Assembly (NCBI RefSeq): GCF_000725805.1
Contig: NZ_JOFT01000032.1
Span: forward strand, 19,735 to 83,734
Direction: 5' to 3'
Origin: Streptomyces xanthophaeus
GTDB taxonomy: Bacteria > Actinomycetota > Actinomycetes > Streptomycetales > Streptomycetaceae
DNA length: 64,000 nucleotides
Shown: piece after piece, positions 43,361 through 52,272 of the stretch
Layout of the letters: each line of letters starts with the position of its first letter
How positions within the stretch are numbered: position 1 is the stretch's first letter
Program-made: the position numbers and the translations under genes
The notes under the pieces: model-generated
Seen by the model: only the letters and a program-made list of their open reading frames with translations
The model's database searches: none
What the model was told of the DNA's origin: nothing

Positions 43361-43386
43361 ATGACCTGTGCAATATCACATGTCAT
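43361..43386. promoter_or_regulatory. CRP-like inverted repeat
   Basis: ATGACCTGTG at 43361-43370 is repeated inverted as CACATGTCAT at 43377-43386 with one mismatch and a six-base spacer. The core TGTG-N6-CACA has the geometry of CRP/FNR-family sites. It is 53 bases upstream of the secreted-protein ATG, close to where a promoter is expected. Confidence 0.55.
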
Positions 43387-43438
43387 AGCGCGCCCCGAGA
43401 ATGCCGGATCGGCGCGCCATCACGAGGAGCAGCAGCAG

Positions 43439-43900
43439 ATGACCCGATTAGCACTTCTTGCAGCAGGTGCCGCAGGGCTGACCGTTCTCGCGATCACCCC
43501 CGCCCACGCCGACGCCGCCGTCCTGCCGGGCGGCCACTCGGAGGCCGTCACCTCCTGCGGGAACTCCCGCCTCCAGTCGGGCCTGAGCACGCGGCTGTGC
43601 GCCGAGGTCACCGGCACCACCGTCGAGTTCTACGGCACCGTCGCACTCGCCGGCCCGCCCTCCAAGGGCAGCCCGCCGCCCGCCGGACGCGAGCTGTTCA
43701 CGACCCTCACCTCGGAGGTCGCAGGCGGCAGCACGCCGCAATCCCAGGCCAGGACGGTCATTTTCACTTCGGCGAACCTTGAGGTACGCGGTCTGGTCAG
43801 CACGGTCGCCTGCGGCTCGACCGTCCGCGGCACCTTCGGCGTGGCCTCTTTCCCCTGGGCGGCCAACCCTGTGACCCACGAGGTCACCGTCACCTGCTGA
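43439..43900 (+). CDS. small secreted protein with TTA codon
   Basis: A 153-residue exported protein. The signal peptide covers about 27 residues (LALLAAGAAGLTVLAITPAH). The mature part has four Cys (C40 and C54 early, one in STVACGS, and the C-terminal Cys), so two disulfides are likely. No family is recognised. GAGGAG lies upstream of ATG 43439. The fourth codon is TTA at 43448-43450, which predicts bldA-dependent translation. A CRP-like inverted repeat sits upstream and a large stem-loop follows the stop. These features suggest a developmentally timed extracellular protein. Confidence 0.8.
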   Translation: MTRLALLAAGAAGLTVLAITPAHADAAVLPGGHSEAVTSCGNSRLQSGLSTRLCAEVTGTTVEFYGTVALAGPPSKGSPPPAGRELFTTLTSEVAGGSTPQSQARTVIFTSANLEVRGLVSTVACGSTVRGTFGVASFPWAANPVTHEVTVTC

Positions 43901-43929
43901 CGACTCCCCTGCACACATCCACATGACCG

Positions 43930-43973
43930 CAGGCCGGCGGGTGGGCGTCACTGCCCGCCGCGCTTGCGGCCTG
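43930..43973 (+). terminator. hairpin terminator
   Basis: An outer CAGGCC/GGCCTG pairing (43930-43935 with 43968-43973) encloses a 7-bp CGGCGGG/CCCGCCG stem. It starts 29 bases after the stop of the TTA-containing secreted-protein gene. Confidence 0.6.
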
Positions 43974-43980
43974 ACGAAGG

Positions 43981-44039
43981 GGGCCCCGACCGGCCGGGGG
44001 GAGGCCGGCCGGGGCCGGCCCCTTCCGGCCGGGGGGGGG
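43981..44039. repeat. low-complexity GGCCGG repeats
   Basis: Four imperfect CCGGCCGGGG units and a G9 run. It can form alternative hairpins. With the following bases to 44254 it makes a gene-free stretch of more than 300 bases in which I see no other feature. Confidence 0.75.
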
Positions 44040-44254
44040 AGGGCAGGAAGGGGCGAACGGGGGTGAGCACAGAGGGGCACCGCCTCACGGCACCGGGTTT
44101 CTGCACCCACACCTAGATGAACGGTCAACGATCCCGGATGGTTCCCGCCCCACCGGTTCCGGCCGGCACCCCGAGTGACCAGCGAATCGGAGCCTGCCGG
44201 CTGCCTCACATACGCGCTGGCCTTTTCGGTTCGGGCCCGGAAGACTCGGTGGCC

Positions 44255-44773
44255 ATGGACATGGGGATCTCTGGTTTCACGCCGTCCTTCCTGGTCGGGA
44301 TCGCGGCGGTCCGCCAGGCGCACGGAGTGCGTCTCGCGACGCTCGCCGGGAGGCGACTGACGGGGTTCGCCTTGGTACGTTTCGTCGAGGACGGCGACTG
44401 GTTCGCCGACTGCCCGGTGGTCATGGACTTCGACGGGGTCCAGGTGGAGATCTGCCACTGGAAGCTCGACGAGCTCTCGGTCGGCTGGGACACGATCGAC
44501 ACTGCGGCGGCCATCACCGGGTGGGAGTGGTTCGAGCTCACGCCCCAGTGGTCCCACAGTGATGAACTCCTCGAAGCCTTCGTGGGCCAGGAGCTGCGCG
44601 AAGTCGCGCTGCTGGAGTGGCAGCCGGCGCATCGCGACGTGGCCGCCGGCACGGTGACGGTGGAGTTCGTCTTCGACGGGGGCCGCCTGCGGATCTTCAA
44701 CGGCCTCGACGAGAACGGCATCGAAGTCGGCGAGACGCAGCCGGAGTACGTCCGGCACACGCTGAGCCGTTGA
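44255..44773 (+). CDS. unknown MGISGF-type protein
   Basis: A 172-residue soluble protein. It starts MDMGISGFTPSFLVGIAAVR and is strand-rich later (DGVQVEICHWKLDELSVGW, then TVEFVFDGGRLRIFNGLDEN). No family is known to me. A broken copy of its start lies at 25201-25314, which fixes the true N-terminus at ATG 44255, instead of the longer open frame. The fold may belong to small SUKH- or Imm-like proteins, considering the SUKH gene 450 bases downstream, but this is speculation. Confidence 0.72.
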   Translation: MDMGISGFTPSFLVGIAAVRQAHGVRLATLAGRRLTGFALVRFVEDGDWFADCPVVMDFDGVQVEICHWKLDELSVGWDTIDTAAAITGWEWFELTPQWSHSDELLEAFVGQELREVALLEWQPAHRDVAAGTVTVEFVFDGGRLRIFNGLDENGIEVGETQPEYVRHTLSR

Positions 44774-44858
44774 CCGCTACTGCTCCGTCGGCCTGCGGAG
44801 CCGTTGGCGGCCGCTGCTACTGTGCAGCGATCATCACACCGCCTGGGGGGCGTATCTC

Positions 44859-45116
44859 ATGAGTCCGGCTGCCGTTTTCCTGACCGTCGGCGCTGCCTGC
44901 TACCTGGTGGGGGGAGCCGTCGCGCTGAACATCCGGGGAACCGCGGTTTCCCTGGCGCGTCGGGCGTCGCGCAATGCGGAGCTGTCGAGGCACGCCCGCG
45001 GAGACCTCGGAGCCCCCGGACAGGTCATGTCCGCGACGGTCTACCGGTACTTGGGCGCGATGGTCGCCCTCTGCGGAGTCGTCTTCACGCTCGTCGGTCT
45101 CGTCGAACTGGCCTGA
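44859..45116 (+). CDS. small two-helix membrane protein
   Basis: An 85-residue protein with helices at about 5-25 (AVFLTVGAACYLVGGAVALNI) and 63-83 (YLGAMVALCGVVFTLVGLVEL), separated by a basic loop. Both ends are probably outside and the loop inside. No family or partner is recognised. GGGGGG-like bases precede the ATG. Confidence 0.65.
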   Translation: MSPAAVFLTVGAACYLVGGAVALNIRGTAVSLARRASRNAELSRHARGDLGAPGQVMSATVYRYLGAMVALCGVVFTLVGLVELA

Positions 45117-45219
45117 CGGGCCGACAACGCCCGGTACGGCCCACCTCGCCCTTGGGCGCCACCCTCGGAGTCCGGCGTCGCCGGGGCGCCGTAGCCGTGA
45201 GGGTGAACCAGGAGATGAG

Positions 45220-45756
45220 ATGGCAGCCTCTTCGCTGGAGAAACTGCAGGAACTGCTCGGTGAGCCGGTGTGCTGGGGCTGGGCGCAGCCACGTCTGTGG
45301 GAGGCGGCCGAGGAACATCTCGGCATTGCCCTCCCGGCCGACTACAAGACGTTCCTCGATCAGTACGGTCCGGGCGGGTTCGACGGGTTCCTGTGGATCG
45401 GACGGCCCGTGGACGGCACGGCCGAGGAGTTCGAACAGCTCTGGCCGGTGTCCGGTCGCCTCTGCCACCTCGACGGTCCTGGGCTCCCTCCGTTCCCGTT
45501 CCACCCCCGGCCGGGCGGACTGATCCCGTGGGGCGCTGAAGAGGACGGTGCGGCCTTCTACTACTTCCTCCCCGAAGAGCCCGACCCGGCCGACTGGCGG
45601 ATCGTCGTCGAAACGGAGGACGGACACTGGCACGAAGCACCCGGCCCCTTCACCGCATTCCTCCTCGGCCTCGCCGAGGGCGCCTACCGGCCACCGCACC
45701 TGCGCCGCTACCGCCCCGGCCCCACGGTCCGCTACCAGCCGGAACCCGCACCCTGA
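45220..45756 (+). CDS. SMI1/KNR4 (SUKH) family protein
   Basis: A 178-residue SUKH protein. The diagnostic N-terminal pattern is intact: WAQPRLWEAAEEHLGIALPADYKTFLDQYGPGGFDGFLWIG. The C-terminal half has the alternating Trp strands and helix (DWRIVVETEDGHWHEAPGPF, then TAFLLGLAEG). SUKH proteins commonly neutralise toxins of neighbouring or competing cells. No toxin gene is next to it, so it may be an orphan immunity gene or serve another role. CAGGAG precedes ATG 45220. Confidence 0.87.
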   Translation: MAASSLEKLQELLGEPVCWGWAQPRLWEAAEEHLGIALPADYKTFLDQYGPGGFDGFLWIGRPVDGTAEEFEQLWPVSGRLCHLDGPGLPPFPFHPRPGGLIPWGAEEDGAAFYYFLPEEPDPADWRIVVETEDGHWHEAPGPFTAFLLGLAEGAYRPPHLRRYRPGPTVRYQPEPAP

Positions 45757-45864
45757 CCACACGCCGGTAGTGCACCTGCGGTGGTGAGGCCGGGTGGTTC
45801 GGTGGTCAGGTGGGCGGGATGCGCGGCGATCAGATCGGCTGCGACAAGATCAGAGAGAGGCGGC

Positions 45865-46485
45865 TCAGGGGCAGGGCTCTTCGGTCTTGGCCACGGTGAA
45901 CGCCAGGGGCTGGCCGGTGAGCGGCCGGCCGGCCTTCGGGTCCTGGGTGCACACCTTCCAGTTCGACTCCTGAAGGACCGTGCGGTGCTGCACCGCGTCC
46001 TTCACGGTGATGCTCGCGTTGGCGGGCAGGGCGCCCCGGACCGCCTTCATGCCCTGGCCGACGAAGTCGGGCATGGTGTCCCCGGCGGGCTTCGGGGCGG
46101 GAGCGTCCGCAGCGGGGCAGGTCTCTTCGAGCTTGACCGCACCGAAGTCGATCGTGCTGTCGGTGTCGACGCCCGCGCCGGCAGCCGGGGTCTGCGAGCA
46201 GACCTTCCAGTTCCGGTCCAGGGCCTGGAGCCGTTCGCGGCCGAGCGCGTCATGGGACTTGAGGGTGAGGAACCCGGCGGCCTGCGCCTCGTCCTGGGCC
46301 GCTTGGAGGCCCTTGCCGACGAGGTCGGGGAGGACGGCGGTCTTCGAAGCGGGCGCGCTGCCCGTGCGCGCGGCGCTCGGGCCGCCGGCGGGCCCGTCCG
46401 GTGCGGGTGCGCTCTGCGGGTTGCAGGCGGTGAGGGCGAGAGCGGCGGCTGCCGCGAGGACGGCGGCAGTGTGGTGTGTGCGCAT
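45865..46485 (-). CDS. PASTA-domain lipoprotein
   Basis: A 206-residue lipoprotein. The signal ends in the lipobox LTAC with Cys21, so it is lipid-anchored. Two PASTA-like repeats follow: VLPDLVGKGLQAAQDEAQAAGF and TMPDFVGQGMKAVRGALPANAS, each with a second half ending in NWKVCxQxPxAG. PASTA domains bind peptidoglycan or beta-lactams. There is no kinase or transpeptidase domain, so it probably monitors or decorates the cell wall. Paired Cys in each repeat may form disulfides. Confidence 0.85.
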   Translation of the reverse strand: MRTHHTAAVLAAAAALALTACNPQSAPAPDGPAGGPSAARTGSAPASKTAVLPDLVGKGLQAAQDEAQAAGFLTLKSHDALGRERLQALDRNWKVCSQTPAAGAGVDTDSTIDFGAVKLEETCPAADAPAPKPAGDTMPDFVGQGMKAVRGALPANASITVKDAVQHRTVLQESNWKVCTQDPKAGRPLTGQPLAFTVAKTEEPCP

Positions 46486-46596
46486 CGCGCCATGTTCGCC
46501 GGGGTGGACCCGTTGTGTGGGGCCTTTGACCGTTCTGTGACATGAACGCGCATCCGCGAACGGGCTTCCGCACCTGCGCAATTGGAGGGCTCCGCG

Positions 46597-47334
46597 TCAG
46601 CGCGGGGAGAGCACGCAGAACTCGTTGCCCTCCGGGTCGGCGAGGACGGTCCACGGCACGTCACCCTCCCTGACGTCGGTGTCCGTGGCGCCGAGCGCCC
46701 GCAGCCGGGCCACCTCCGCCGCCGGGTCGTCACCGGGGTACGGCCGGAGGTCGAGATGGACGCGGTTCCACACGGTCTTCACGTCGGGCGTGCGGACGAA
46801 CTCCAGATACGGGCCGACGCCTTTGGAGGAGCGCAGCACCGCCTGGTCGTCGGTCACCGAGTGCAGTGTCCAGTCCATCGCCTCGCCCCAGAACCGGGCC
46901 ATGGCCCGTGGGTCCGCGCAGTCGACGACCACCGCGGCCATCGGCCCGGTGTCCCGGTACACCTCCCGGGGCTCCAGCACGCAGAACTCGTTGCCCTCCG
47001 GATCCGCGAGGACCGTCCACGGCACGTCACCCTGGCCCACGTCGGCGGGCGTCGCACCAAGATCCCGCAGACGCGCGACCAGCTCGGCCTGATGGGCGGC
47101 CGAGGTGGTGGCGAGGTCGACGTGCACGCGGTTCTTCACCGTCTTGGGTTCCGCGACGGCAACGAGGTCGATACAGAGGGCGGCAGGGTCGGGATAGGCG
47201 AAGTCCGGGGGTTCGAGGTTGGTCACGCCAGGTGCCTCGCTGTCCATGCTCCAGCCGAGCACCTGCGCCCAGAACCGCCCGAGCGCGGAGTCGTCCCGAG
47301 CTTGCATGTTGATCTGCACGAGCCGCATCGCCAT
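46597..47334 (-). CDS. tandem VOC (glyoxalase-fold) protein
   Basis: A 245-residue protein of two vicinal-oxygen-chelate domains, each ending in the nearly identical DVPWTVLADPEGNEFCVL. Each starts with a beta-alpha-beta module (LVQINMQARDDSALGRFWAQ and AVVVDCADPRAMARFWGEAM). Members include metal-dependent lyases, dioxygenases and drug-binding resistance proteins; the activity here is not fixed. I use ATG 47334 (also ATG 47328). The upstream promoter region is shared with the divergent methyltransferase at 47529. Confidence 0.88.
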   Translation of the reverse strand: MAMRLVQINMQARDDSALGRFWAQVLGWSMDSEAPGVTNLEPPDFAYPDPAALCIDLVAVAEPKTVKNRVHVDLATTSAAHQAELVARLRDLGATPADVGQGDVPWTVLADPEGNEFCVLEPREVYRDTGPMAAVVVDCADPRAMARFWGEAMDWTLHSVTDDQAVLRSSKGVGPYLEFVRTPDVKTVWNRVHLDLRPYPGDDPAAEVARLRALGATDTDVREGDVPWTVLADPEGNEFCVLSPR

Positions 47335-47528
47335 GCAGCCGATCCTAGGCACACCGTCCTGCGACGACCAACGCACATACCGCCGGTCCGACGTCTTGAT
47401 CTTTGTGCTTTCTGCCAGTGCGAGGGCCCGTCGGAGGTCGTAGAGACTGCCGATACAGGCCACGGCGTGTCCCCCGGGACCAGGGGCCGTGGCCTGGGGC
47501 TTGTGCAACTACAGGGGAGGACCACACG

Positions 47529-48269
47529 GTGAGCACACAGCAGTATGACGAGATAGGCGAGGCGTACGAGGGGTTCAAGTCCCTGCCGCTGGAGCAGTAC
47601 GTGGTGGTACCCAGCTTCCTGGCCCTGGTCGGTGACGTGCGCGGCAAGTCGGTTCTCGACCTGGCCTCCGGCACCGGTTTCTACAGCAGGGAGTTCAGGC
47701 GGCGCGGCGCCACGGAGGTCCTCGGAGTCGACATCTCCAGCGAAATGGTCTCCGTGTCCCAGCAGTTGGAGGCCGCCCATCCTCTCGGACTGCGCTACGA
47801 GGTGGGCAACGCGGCCGAACTGCGGTCCTTCGAGGAGCGCTTCGACATCGGCCTGGCGGTCCAGCTGCTCAATTACGCGGAGGACATCGCCACCACTGAG
47901 CGGATGTGCCGCAACGTGCACCGGAGCCTGCGGCCCGGCGGCGAGTTCTTCCTGCTCAACCAGTCGCCCGACTACCGCTTCGACGGGCCGACCCCGGACA
48001 AGTACGGCTTCCGCACCGAGCTCACCGGCGGGGAGGCGGAGACCGGACCCCAGGTACGGACCACCGCGCTGCTCGACCCGCCGGTCTCGTTCGTCGCGAA
48101 CCGTCCGCGCCGCGAGGTCTACGAGAAGTCCCTGCTGGCAGCCGGATTCAGCGAGCTGACCTGGGTCCCGCTGACGGTCTCGGAGGCGGGCATCCGCGCG
48201 TTCGGCGAGGGCCACTGGGCGGACTTCCGCGCGAACCCCCCGCTGGAGATGCTGCGCTGCCGCGTCTGA
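47529..48269 (+). CDS. class I SAM-dependent methyltransferase
   Basis: A 246-residue Rossmann-fold methyltransferase. Motif I is VLDLASGTGFYSREF, the acidic residue follows in VLGVDISSEMV, and motif IV reads IGLAVQLLNYAED. The fold resembles ToxA/UbiE-type enzymes acting on small molecules. The start is GTG 47529, preceded by GGGGAGGA. It is divergent from the VOC gene and stands alone. The substrate is unknown. Confidence 0.9.
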   Translation: MSTQQYDEIGEAYEGFKSLPLEQYVVVPSFLALVGDVRGKSVLDLASGTGFYSREFRRRGATEVLGVDISSEMVSVSQQLEAAHPLGLRYEVGNAAELRSFEERFDIGLAVQLLNYAEDIATTERMCRNVHRSLRPGGEFFLLNQSPDYRFDGPTPDKYGFRTELTGGEAETGPQVRTTALLDPPVSFVANRPRREVYEKSLLAAGFSELTWVPLTVSEAGIRAFGEGHWADFRANPPLEMLRCRV

Positions 48270-48626
48270 CGCCCTCCGTTCGGCCCGGGCGGTAACGGCT
48301 CCAGGCTCCTCTGCTCGCGTACGCAGCCGCACGGAACGCCGGCAGGGGAGCCTGGCTGATCGGATGTGGTGATCCACGCCCGTCAGGAGCACGGGCCTGC
48401 GATCGCCGTCCGGGGCATCGGACCGCCCGGTCAGGTGTACGCAGGGGCCCGGCCCCGCGGATGCCGGCCGGGGCCGCCCGTCATGCCACGCCTGCGCCGT
48501 CCCGGCGACCTATCCCCCTGACCGGCCGTGCGCCGAACTGCGCCGATCCCGGCAGCGGGATATCAAGGACCGTGAAGGTGAGCGTGAGGCCCGACGGTCG
48601 CCCCCCACGGCTGAGGAGTAGGTCCC
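48270..48626. other. intergenic region with hairpin
   Basis: About 350 bases without a gene. CCAGGCTCC at 48301-48309 pairs with GGAGCCTGG at 48347-48355 across a 37-base loop and may end the methyltransferase transcript. I see nothing further besides the presumed promoter of the dehydrogenase operon. Confidence 0.4.
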
Positions 48627-51185
48627 TTGGAGTTCGAGGTCAATGGCGCCCGGCGCACGGTGGACGTGGACGATGACCCGGCCGCCGCGGAGGTGGTGCG
48701 CGACCGGCTGGGCCTGACCGGCACCAAGCTGGTCTGCGCGGGCGGGGTGTGCGGGGCCTGCACGATCCAGGTGGACGGTGAGCCCCGAGTGTCCTGCCTG
48801 ACGCCGGCGGTCTCGCTGGCGGGCCGACGGGTGACGACCGTGGAGGGTTTGTCCGGCCACCCGGTGGGGCGTGCCTTCGCTGGTGAGGACGCCCTCCAGT
48901 GCGGCTACTGCACCCCGGGGTTCGTGGTCGAGGCGGCGGCGTTCTTCGAGCGGTGGCGGGCCGCGCACGGCCGCAGCCGTCCGGATCGGGAACAGATCGC
49001 GCAGGCGCTGGCGGGCCACCTGTGCCGGTGCGGGGCGTACGAGGGAATCTTCAAGGCGGTGGCCGCGGCCTGCGCGGGCGACTACGACACGGCCGGCGGG
49101 GACGCGCCGGCGGTGCCGCGCACCGAGGCGCCGGAGAAGATCGACGGATCGGCCCGGTACACCACCGACCTGCGCCCCGAGGGACTGCTGGAGGGTGTGA
49201 TCATCCGCTCCCCGCACGCCCACGCGCACGTACGGTCCCTGGAGGCCGGAGACCACCCGCTGGTGCCGCTGCTGCCTCCCGACGGCGTGGTGCGGTACGT
49301 CGGGCAGCCGGTGGCCGCGGTCGCGGGCCCGGACCGGGCTTCCGCGCGGGCGGCAGCGGCGCGGGTCACGGTGGACTACGAGGTGCTGCCGGCGGCCCTG
49401 GACGTCCGCCAGGCCAGGACCGGAGAGGGCCCGTCGGTCTACGAGGACAAGGCCGCGCGCAAGCGGGCGCCCGGCTCCGGCGAGACCCCCCAGCTGGTGC
49501 CCGCCCGCTGGCGCGGCAACCTGCGGGGCCCGTCCGCCATGAGCAAGCGCCCGGCCGCAGCCGTGCGCCGCATCACCGAGGCGCGGGCCCGGCACCCCGA
49601 ACGGGTGGTGGAGGGCGTCTTCACCACCGCCGCGCAGACCCACACCCCGCTGGAGCCGCACGCCTGCCTGGCCCAGTGGGTCGACGGCGCCCTCCACCTG
49701 GAGGTGTCCACGCAGTCGGTGAAGCAGGTGGCCGAGCTCGCCGCCGAGCGCTTCGGTGTGCCTGCCGGACAGGTGGTGGCGAAGGCCGTCCACGTAGGGG
49801 GCGGTTTCGGCTGCAAGATGGGGCTGACCTCGGACGTCGTCGCCGCCGTGGAGCTGGCCCGGCTGCACGACGCCCCCGTACGCGTGGTGCTGGACAGGGA
49901 CGAGGAACTCGTCGACGGCGGATACCGGCCCGGCACCCGGATCCGGCTGGCGATGGCCGCGGACGCGGACGGCGGGCTGAGCGCACTGGCCATGGACGCG
50001 GACACCGACGGCGGGGTCGCGGTGGGCGGAACCGTGGCGGCACTGGCCCGGTTCGTGTACGGCAAGGCGCCGCGCCGGCTGCGCGACTTCGACACGGTCA
50101 CCCACCGGCCTCCGGGCGCCCCGTTCCGCGGTCCGGGCGGACCCACGATGTGCTGGGCGCTGGAGCAGGCCGTGGACGAGATGGCCCATCGGCTCGGCCA
50201 GGACCCGATCGCCCTGCGCCGCCGTTGGGACGGCAACCCCAAGCGGCACGCCCTGTACGACTGGGCCGCGGCCCTTCCGGTCTGGTCGGGCCCCCGCGGC
50301 GGCTCGGGGCGGTTCCGCCGCGGCGTCGGCGTCGCGGCGGCCAACTGGCTGTACTTCCTCGATCCCGTCACCGAGGTCGAACTCACCGTGGAGGACGGTG
50401 TCGTCGTCGCCCGGTGCGCCGTGCAGGACATGGGCACGGGCTCGCGGACCGTACTGCGCAGGGCCGTCGCCGCGGGCCTCGGCGTGCCGCAGGAGCGGGT
50501 ACGCGCCGAGGTCGGCCACAGTGATGCCGTCCACGGCCCCACCTCCGGCGGCAGCCGCACCACGCCTTCCATCGTGCCGGCCGCTGCGGACGCCGCCGTC
50601 CGCCTGCGCGATGCGCTCGGCGGCGGTGACGTCGCCGCGCGGCTGGACTCTGCGCACGGGGTGCGGGTGACCGGCCGGCGCCCCCGCGACCGCCGGGGCT
50701 TCGTGACCCCGTTCACGCTGGGCGGTATCGCGATCGGGCGCGGGTTCACCGGATCGGTGCAGGTCTCCGAGGTCGAGGTGGACACGCGCCTGGGCCGGGT
50801 CCGCCCGCTGCGCGTGTGGAGCGGCGTCGCCGCGGGCCGCATCCACGAGGACCGGCTGGCCCGGAGCCAGTGCGAGGGTGCGGTGATCCAGGGGGTCGGC
50901 TACGCCCTCTACGAGGAGCGCCGCAGCGACCCGGTGTCCGGGCGGGTGCTGACCGAGAACCTGGAGGACTACCGGATCCCCGGCATCGGCGACACCCCCG
51001 AGATCACCGTCCACTTCCATCAGGAGGGCTTCGAGCACGTGCCTGGTGGCGGTGTCGGTCTCGGCGAGATCGCCACCTTGCCCACCGCTGCGTGCCTGGC
51101 CAACGCGGTCCACGACGCGACCGGCTGGCGCCCGTACGACATGCCGATCCGCCCCGACCGGCTCCTGGAAGGACTGGGTACATGA
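48627..51185 (+). CDS. fused iron-sulfur/molybdenum subunit of an aldehyde or xanthine dehydrogenase
   Basis: An 852-residue fusion. Residues 1-160 are the two-cluster [2Fe-2S] subunit: plant-ferredoxin cluster Cys37, 42, 45 and 57, and the helical-domain cluster Cys92, 95, 133 and 135 (QCGYC, CRC). From residue 165 (APEKIDGSARYTTDL) comes the molybdopterin-binding large subunit, ending in the GGGVGLGEIATLP segment with the catalytic Glu. The two are usually separate genes. The start is TTG 48627 with GAGGAG upstream. The FAD subunit gene overlaps the stop by four bases, so the complete enzyme is one operon. It is predicted to oxidise aldehydes or purines using molybdenum cofactor in the cytoplasm. 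Confidence 0.92.
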   Translation: MEFEVNGARRTVDVDDDPAAAEVVRDRLGLTGTKLVCAGGVCGACTIQVDGEPRVSCLTPAVSLAGRRVTTVEGLSGHPVGRAFAGEDALQCGYCTPGFVVEAAAFFERWRAAHGRSRPDREQIAQALAGHLCRCGAYEGIFKAVAAACAGDYDTAGGDAPAVPRTEAPEKIDGSARYTTDLRPEGLLEGVIIRSPHAHAHVRSLEAGDHPLVPLLPPDGVVRYVGQPVAAVAGPDRASARAAAARVTVDYEVLPAALDVRQARTGEGPSVYEDKAARKRAPGSGETPQLVPARWRGNLRGPSAMSKRPAAAVRRITEARARHPERVVEGVFTTAAQTHTPLEPHACLAQWVDGALHLEVSTQSVKQVAELAAERFGVPAGQVVAKAVHVGGGFGCKMGLTSDVVAAVELARLHDAPVRVVLDRDEELVDGGYRPGTRIRLAMAADADGGLSALAMDADTDGGVAVGGTVAALARFVYGKAPRRLRDFDTVTHRPPGAPFRGPGGPTMCWALEQAVDEMAHRLGQDPIALRRRWDGNPKRHALYDWAAALPVWSGPRGGSGRFRRGVGVAAANWLYFLDPVTEVELTVEDGVVVARCAVQDMGTGSRTVLRRAVAAGLGVPQERVRAEVGHSDAVHGPTSGGSRTTPSIVPAAADAAVRLRDALGGGDVAARLDSAHGVRVTGRRPRDRRGFVTPFTLGGIAIGRGFTGSVQVSEVEVDTRLGRVRPLRVWSGVAAGRIHEDRLARSQCEGAVIQGVGYALYEERRSDPVSGRVLTENLEDYRIPGIGDTPEITVHFHQEGFEHVPGGGVGLGEIATLPTAACLANAVHDATGWRPYDMPIRPDRLLEGLGT

Positions 51186-52144
51186 GCACCGAGCCCGCCC
51201 TCGGCGACCTCTCGGCCGCCGTCCTGGCCCGCGGCGGGGAGCTGCGCGCCGGTGGTACCGACACCACCGCCCGGCAGCGCAGCGGTGTATCCCCCGGACC
51301 GTTCACCGACCTCGGCGGCGCCGGGCCTCTGCGCGGCTGCACGCAACTGCGCGGCGGCGGACTGCGGATCGGCGCCCTGACCACCCTCGCGGCGCTGGCC
51401 GACGATCCGCAGGTGCGCGCCGGCTGGCCGGCCCTCGCGCTGTCGGCCGGGAGCGCGGCCACTCCGCAGATCCGCGCGGCAGGCACCGTGGGCGGCAACC
51501 TGCTGCAGCGCAACCGCTGTTGGTACTACCGCAATCCGCACGTCAGCTGCCTCCAGAAGGGCGGCACCGGCTGCCCCGCGCGCGAGGGCGACCACCACTT
51601 CGGCGTGGTCAGCGGCGACGGCCCGTGCATCACCCCGCACCCGTCGACGCTGGCGATGGCCCTGCTCACCTACGATGCCGAGGCCGAGATCCACGGCGAA
51701 TCCCCGCGCCCGGTCGCCGACTTGTACGGCGACGGGGACCGGCTCTTCCACGCCGACCACCTGCTGCCGCCGGACCGCATCCTCACCGCGGTCCAGCTGC
51801 CCGCCCCCTTGCCCGGCGAACGAGCCGCCTACCACCGGGCCACCAGCCGGGCGCACGGCGAATGGCCCCTGGTGGAGGCCGCGGTCCGGCTCGCGTTCGA
51901 CGGCGCCACCGTCACTCACGCCGCCGTCGCGGCGGGTGGGGTGGCGCGCGTCCCGCTGCGGCTGCCGGAGGTGGAGGCCGCCCTGATCGGCCGCGCGGCC
52001 ACTCCCGAGGTCCTCGCAGCGGCGGCCGCGACGGTACTCACCCGCTGCCGTCCACTGCCGCAGACCGCCTACAAGACCGGGCTGTTCGGCAACACCGTCC
52101 TGGAAGCCCTGGAACGGGCCACCGGCCCGGCTGCCGTCGGCTAG
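51182..52144 (+). CDS. FAD subunit with PaoB-like [4Fe-4S] loop
   Basis: A 320-residue FAD-binding medium subunit. FAD motifs are LRAGGTDTTARQR near residue 22 and AGTVGGNLLQRNRC near 100. The loop after it has Cys113, Cys123 and Cys131 (RCWYYRNPHVSCLQKGGTGC), a pattern seen in YagS/PaoB proteins that hold an extra [4Fe-4S] cluster; a fourth ligand may lie farther on, at the CITPHPS segment. It overlaps the fused large subunit by ATGA, implying stoichiometric translation. The operon resembles PaoABC aldehyde oxidoreductase more than xanthine dehydrogenase, although the fusion differs. Confidence 0.92.
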   Translation: MSTEPALGDLSAAVLARGGELRAGGTDTTARQRSGVSPGPFTDLGGAGPLRGCTQLRGGGLRIGALTTLAALADDPQVRAGWPALALSAGSAATPQIRAAGTVGGNLLQRNRCWYYRNPHVSCLQKGGTGCPAREGDHHFGVVSGDGPCITPHPSTLAMALLTYDAEAEIHGESPRPVADLYGDGDRLFHADHLLPPDRILTAVQLPAPLPGERAAYHRATSRAHGEWPLVEAAVRLAFDGATVTHAAVAAGGVARVPLRLPEVEAALIGRAATPEVLAAAAATVLTRCRPLPQTAYKTGLFGNTVLEALERATGPAAVG

Positions 52145-52185
52145 CTCTTCTCCTGTCCTGCGCTGCCGGCCCCGAGCGGGCGATA

Positions 52186-52272
52186 ATGCGATCCACCGTC
52201 GGCTTCGACACGCCCACGCCGACGGAGCAGGAGCGCGCACGCGCCGGCGCCGCACAGGATGAGGACGGATGA
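52186..52272 (+). CDS. possible 28-codon upstream ORF of the Nudix gene
   Basis: An ATG at 52186 opens 28 codons that stop in the ATGA overlap with the Nudix start (52269-52272). The peptide is acidic and has no hydrophobic part. Third-position GC is reasonable. There is no strong ribosome-binding site. It may only set up translational coupling, or be chance. Confidence 0.3.
   Translation: MRSTVGFDTPTPTEQERARAGAAQDEDG

Noticed and set aside
43981..44039. Replication origin or telomere-like palindromes
   Set aside because: It is a G/C-run low-complexity stretch without DnaA boxes or multiple loop-forming palindromes of Streptomyces ends.
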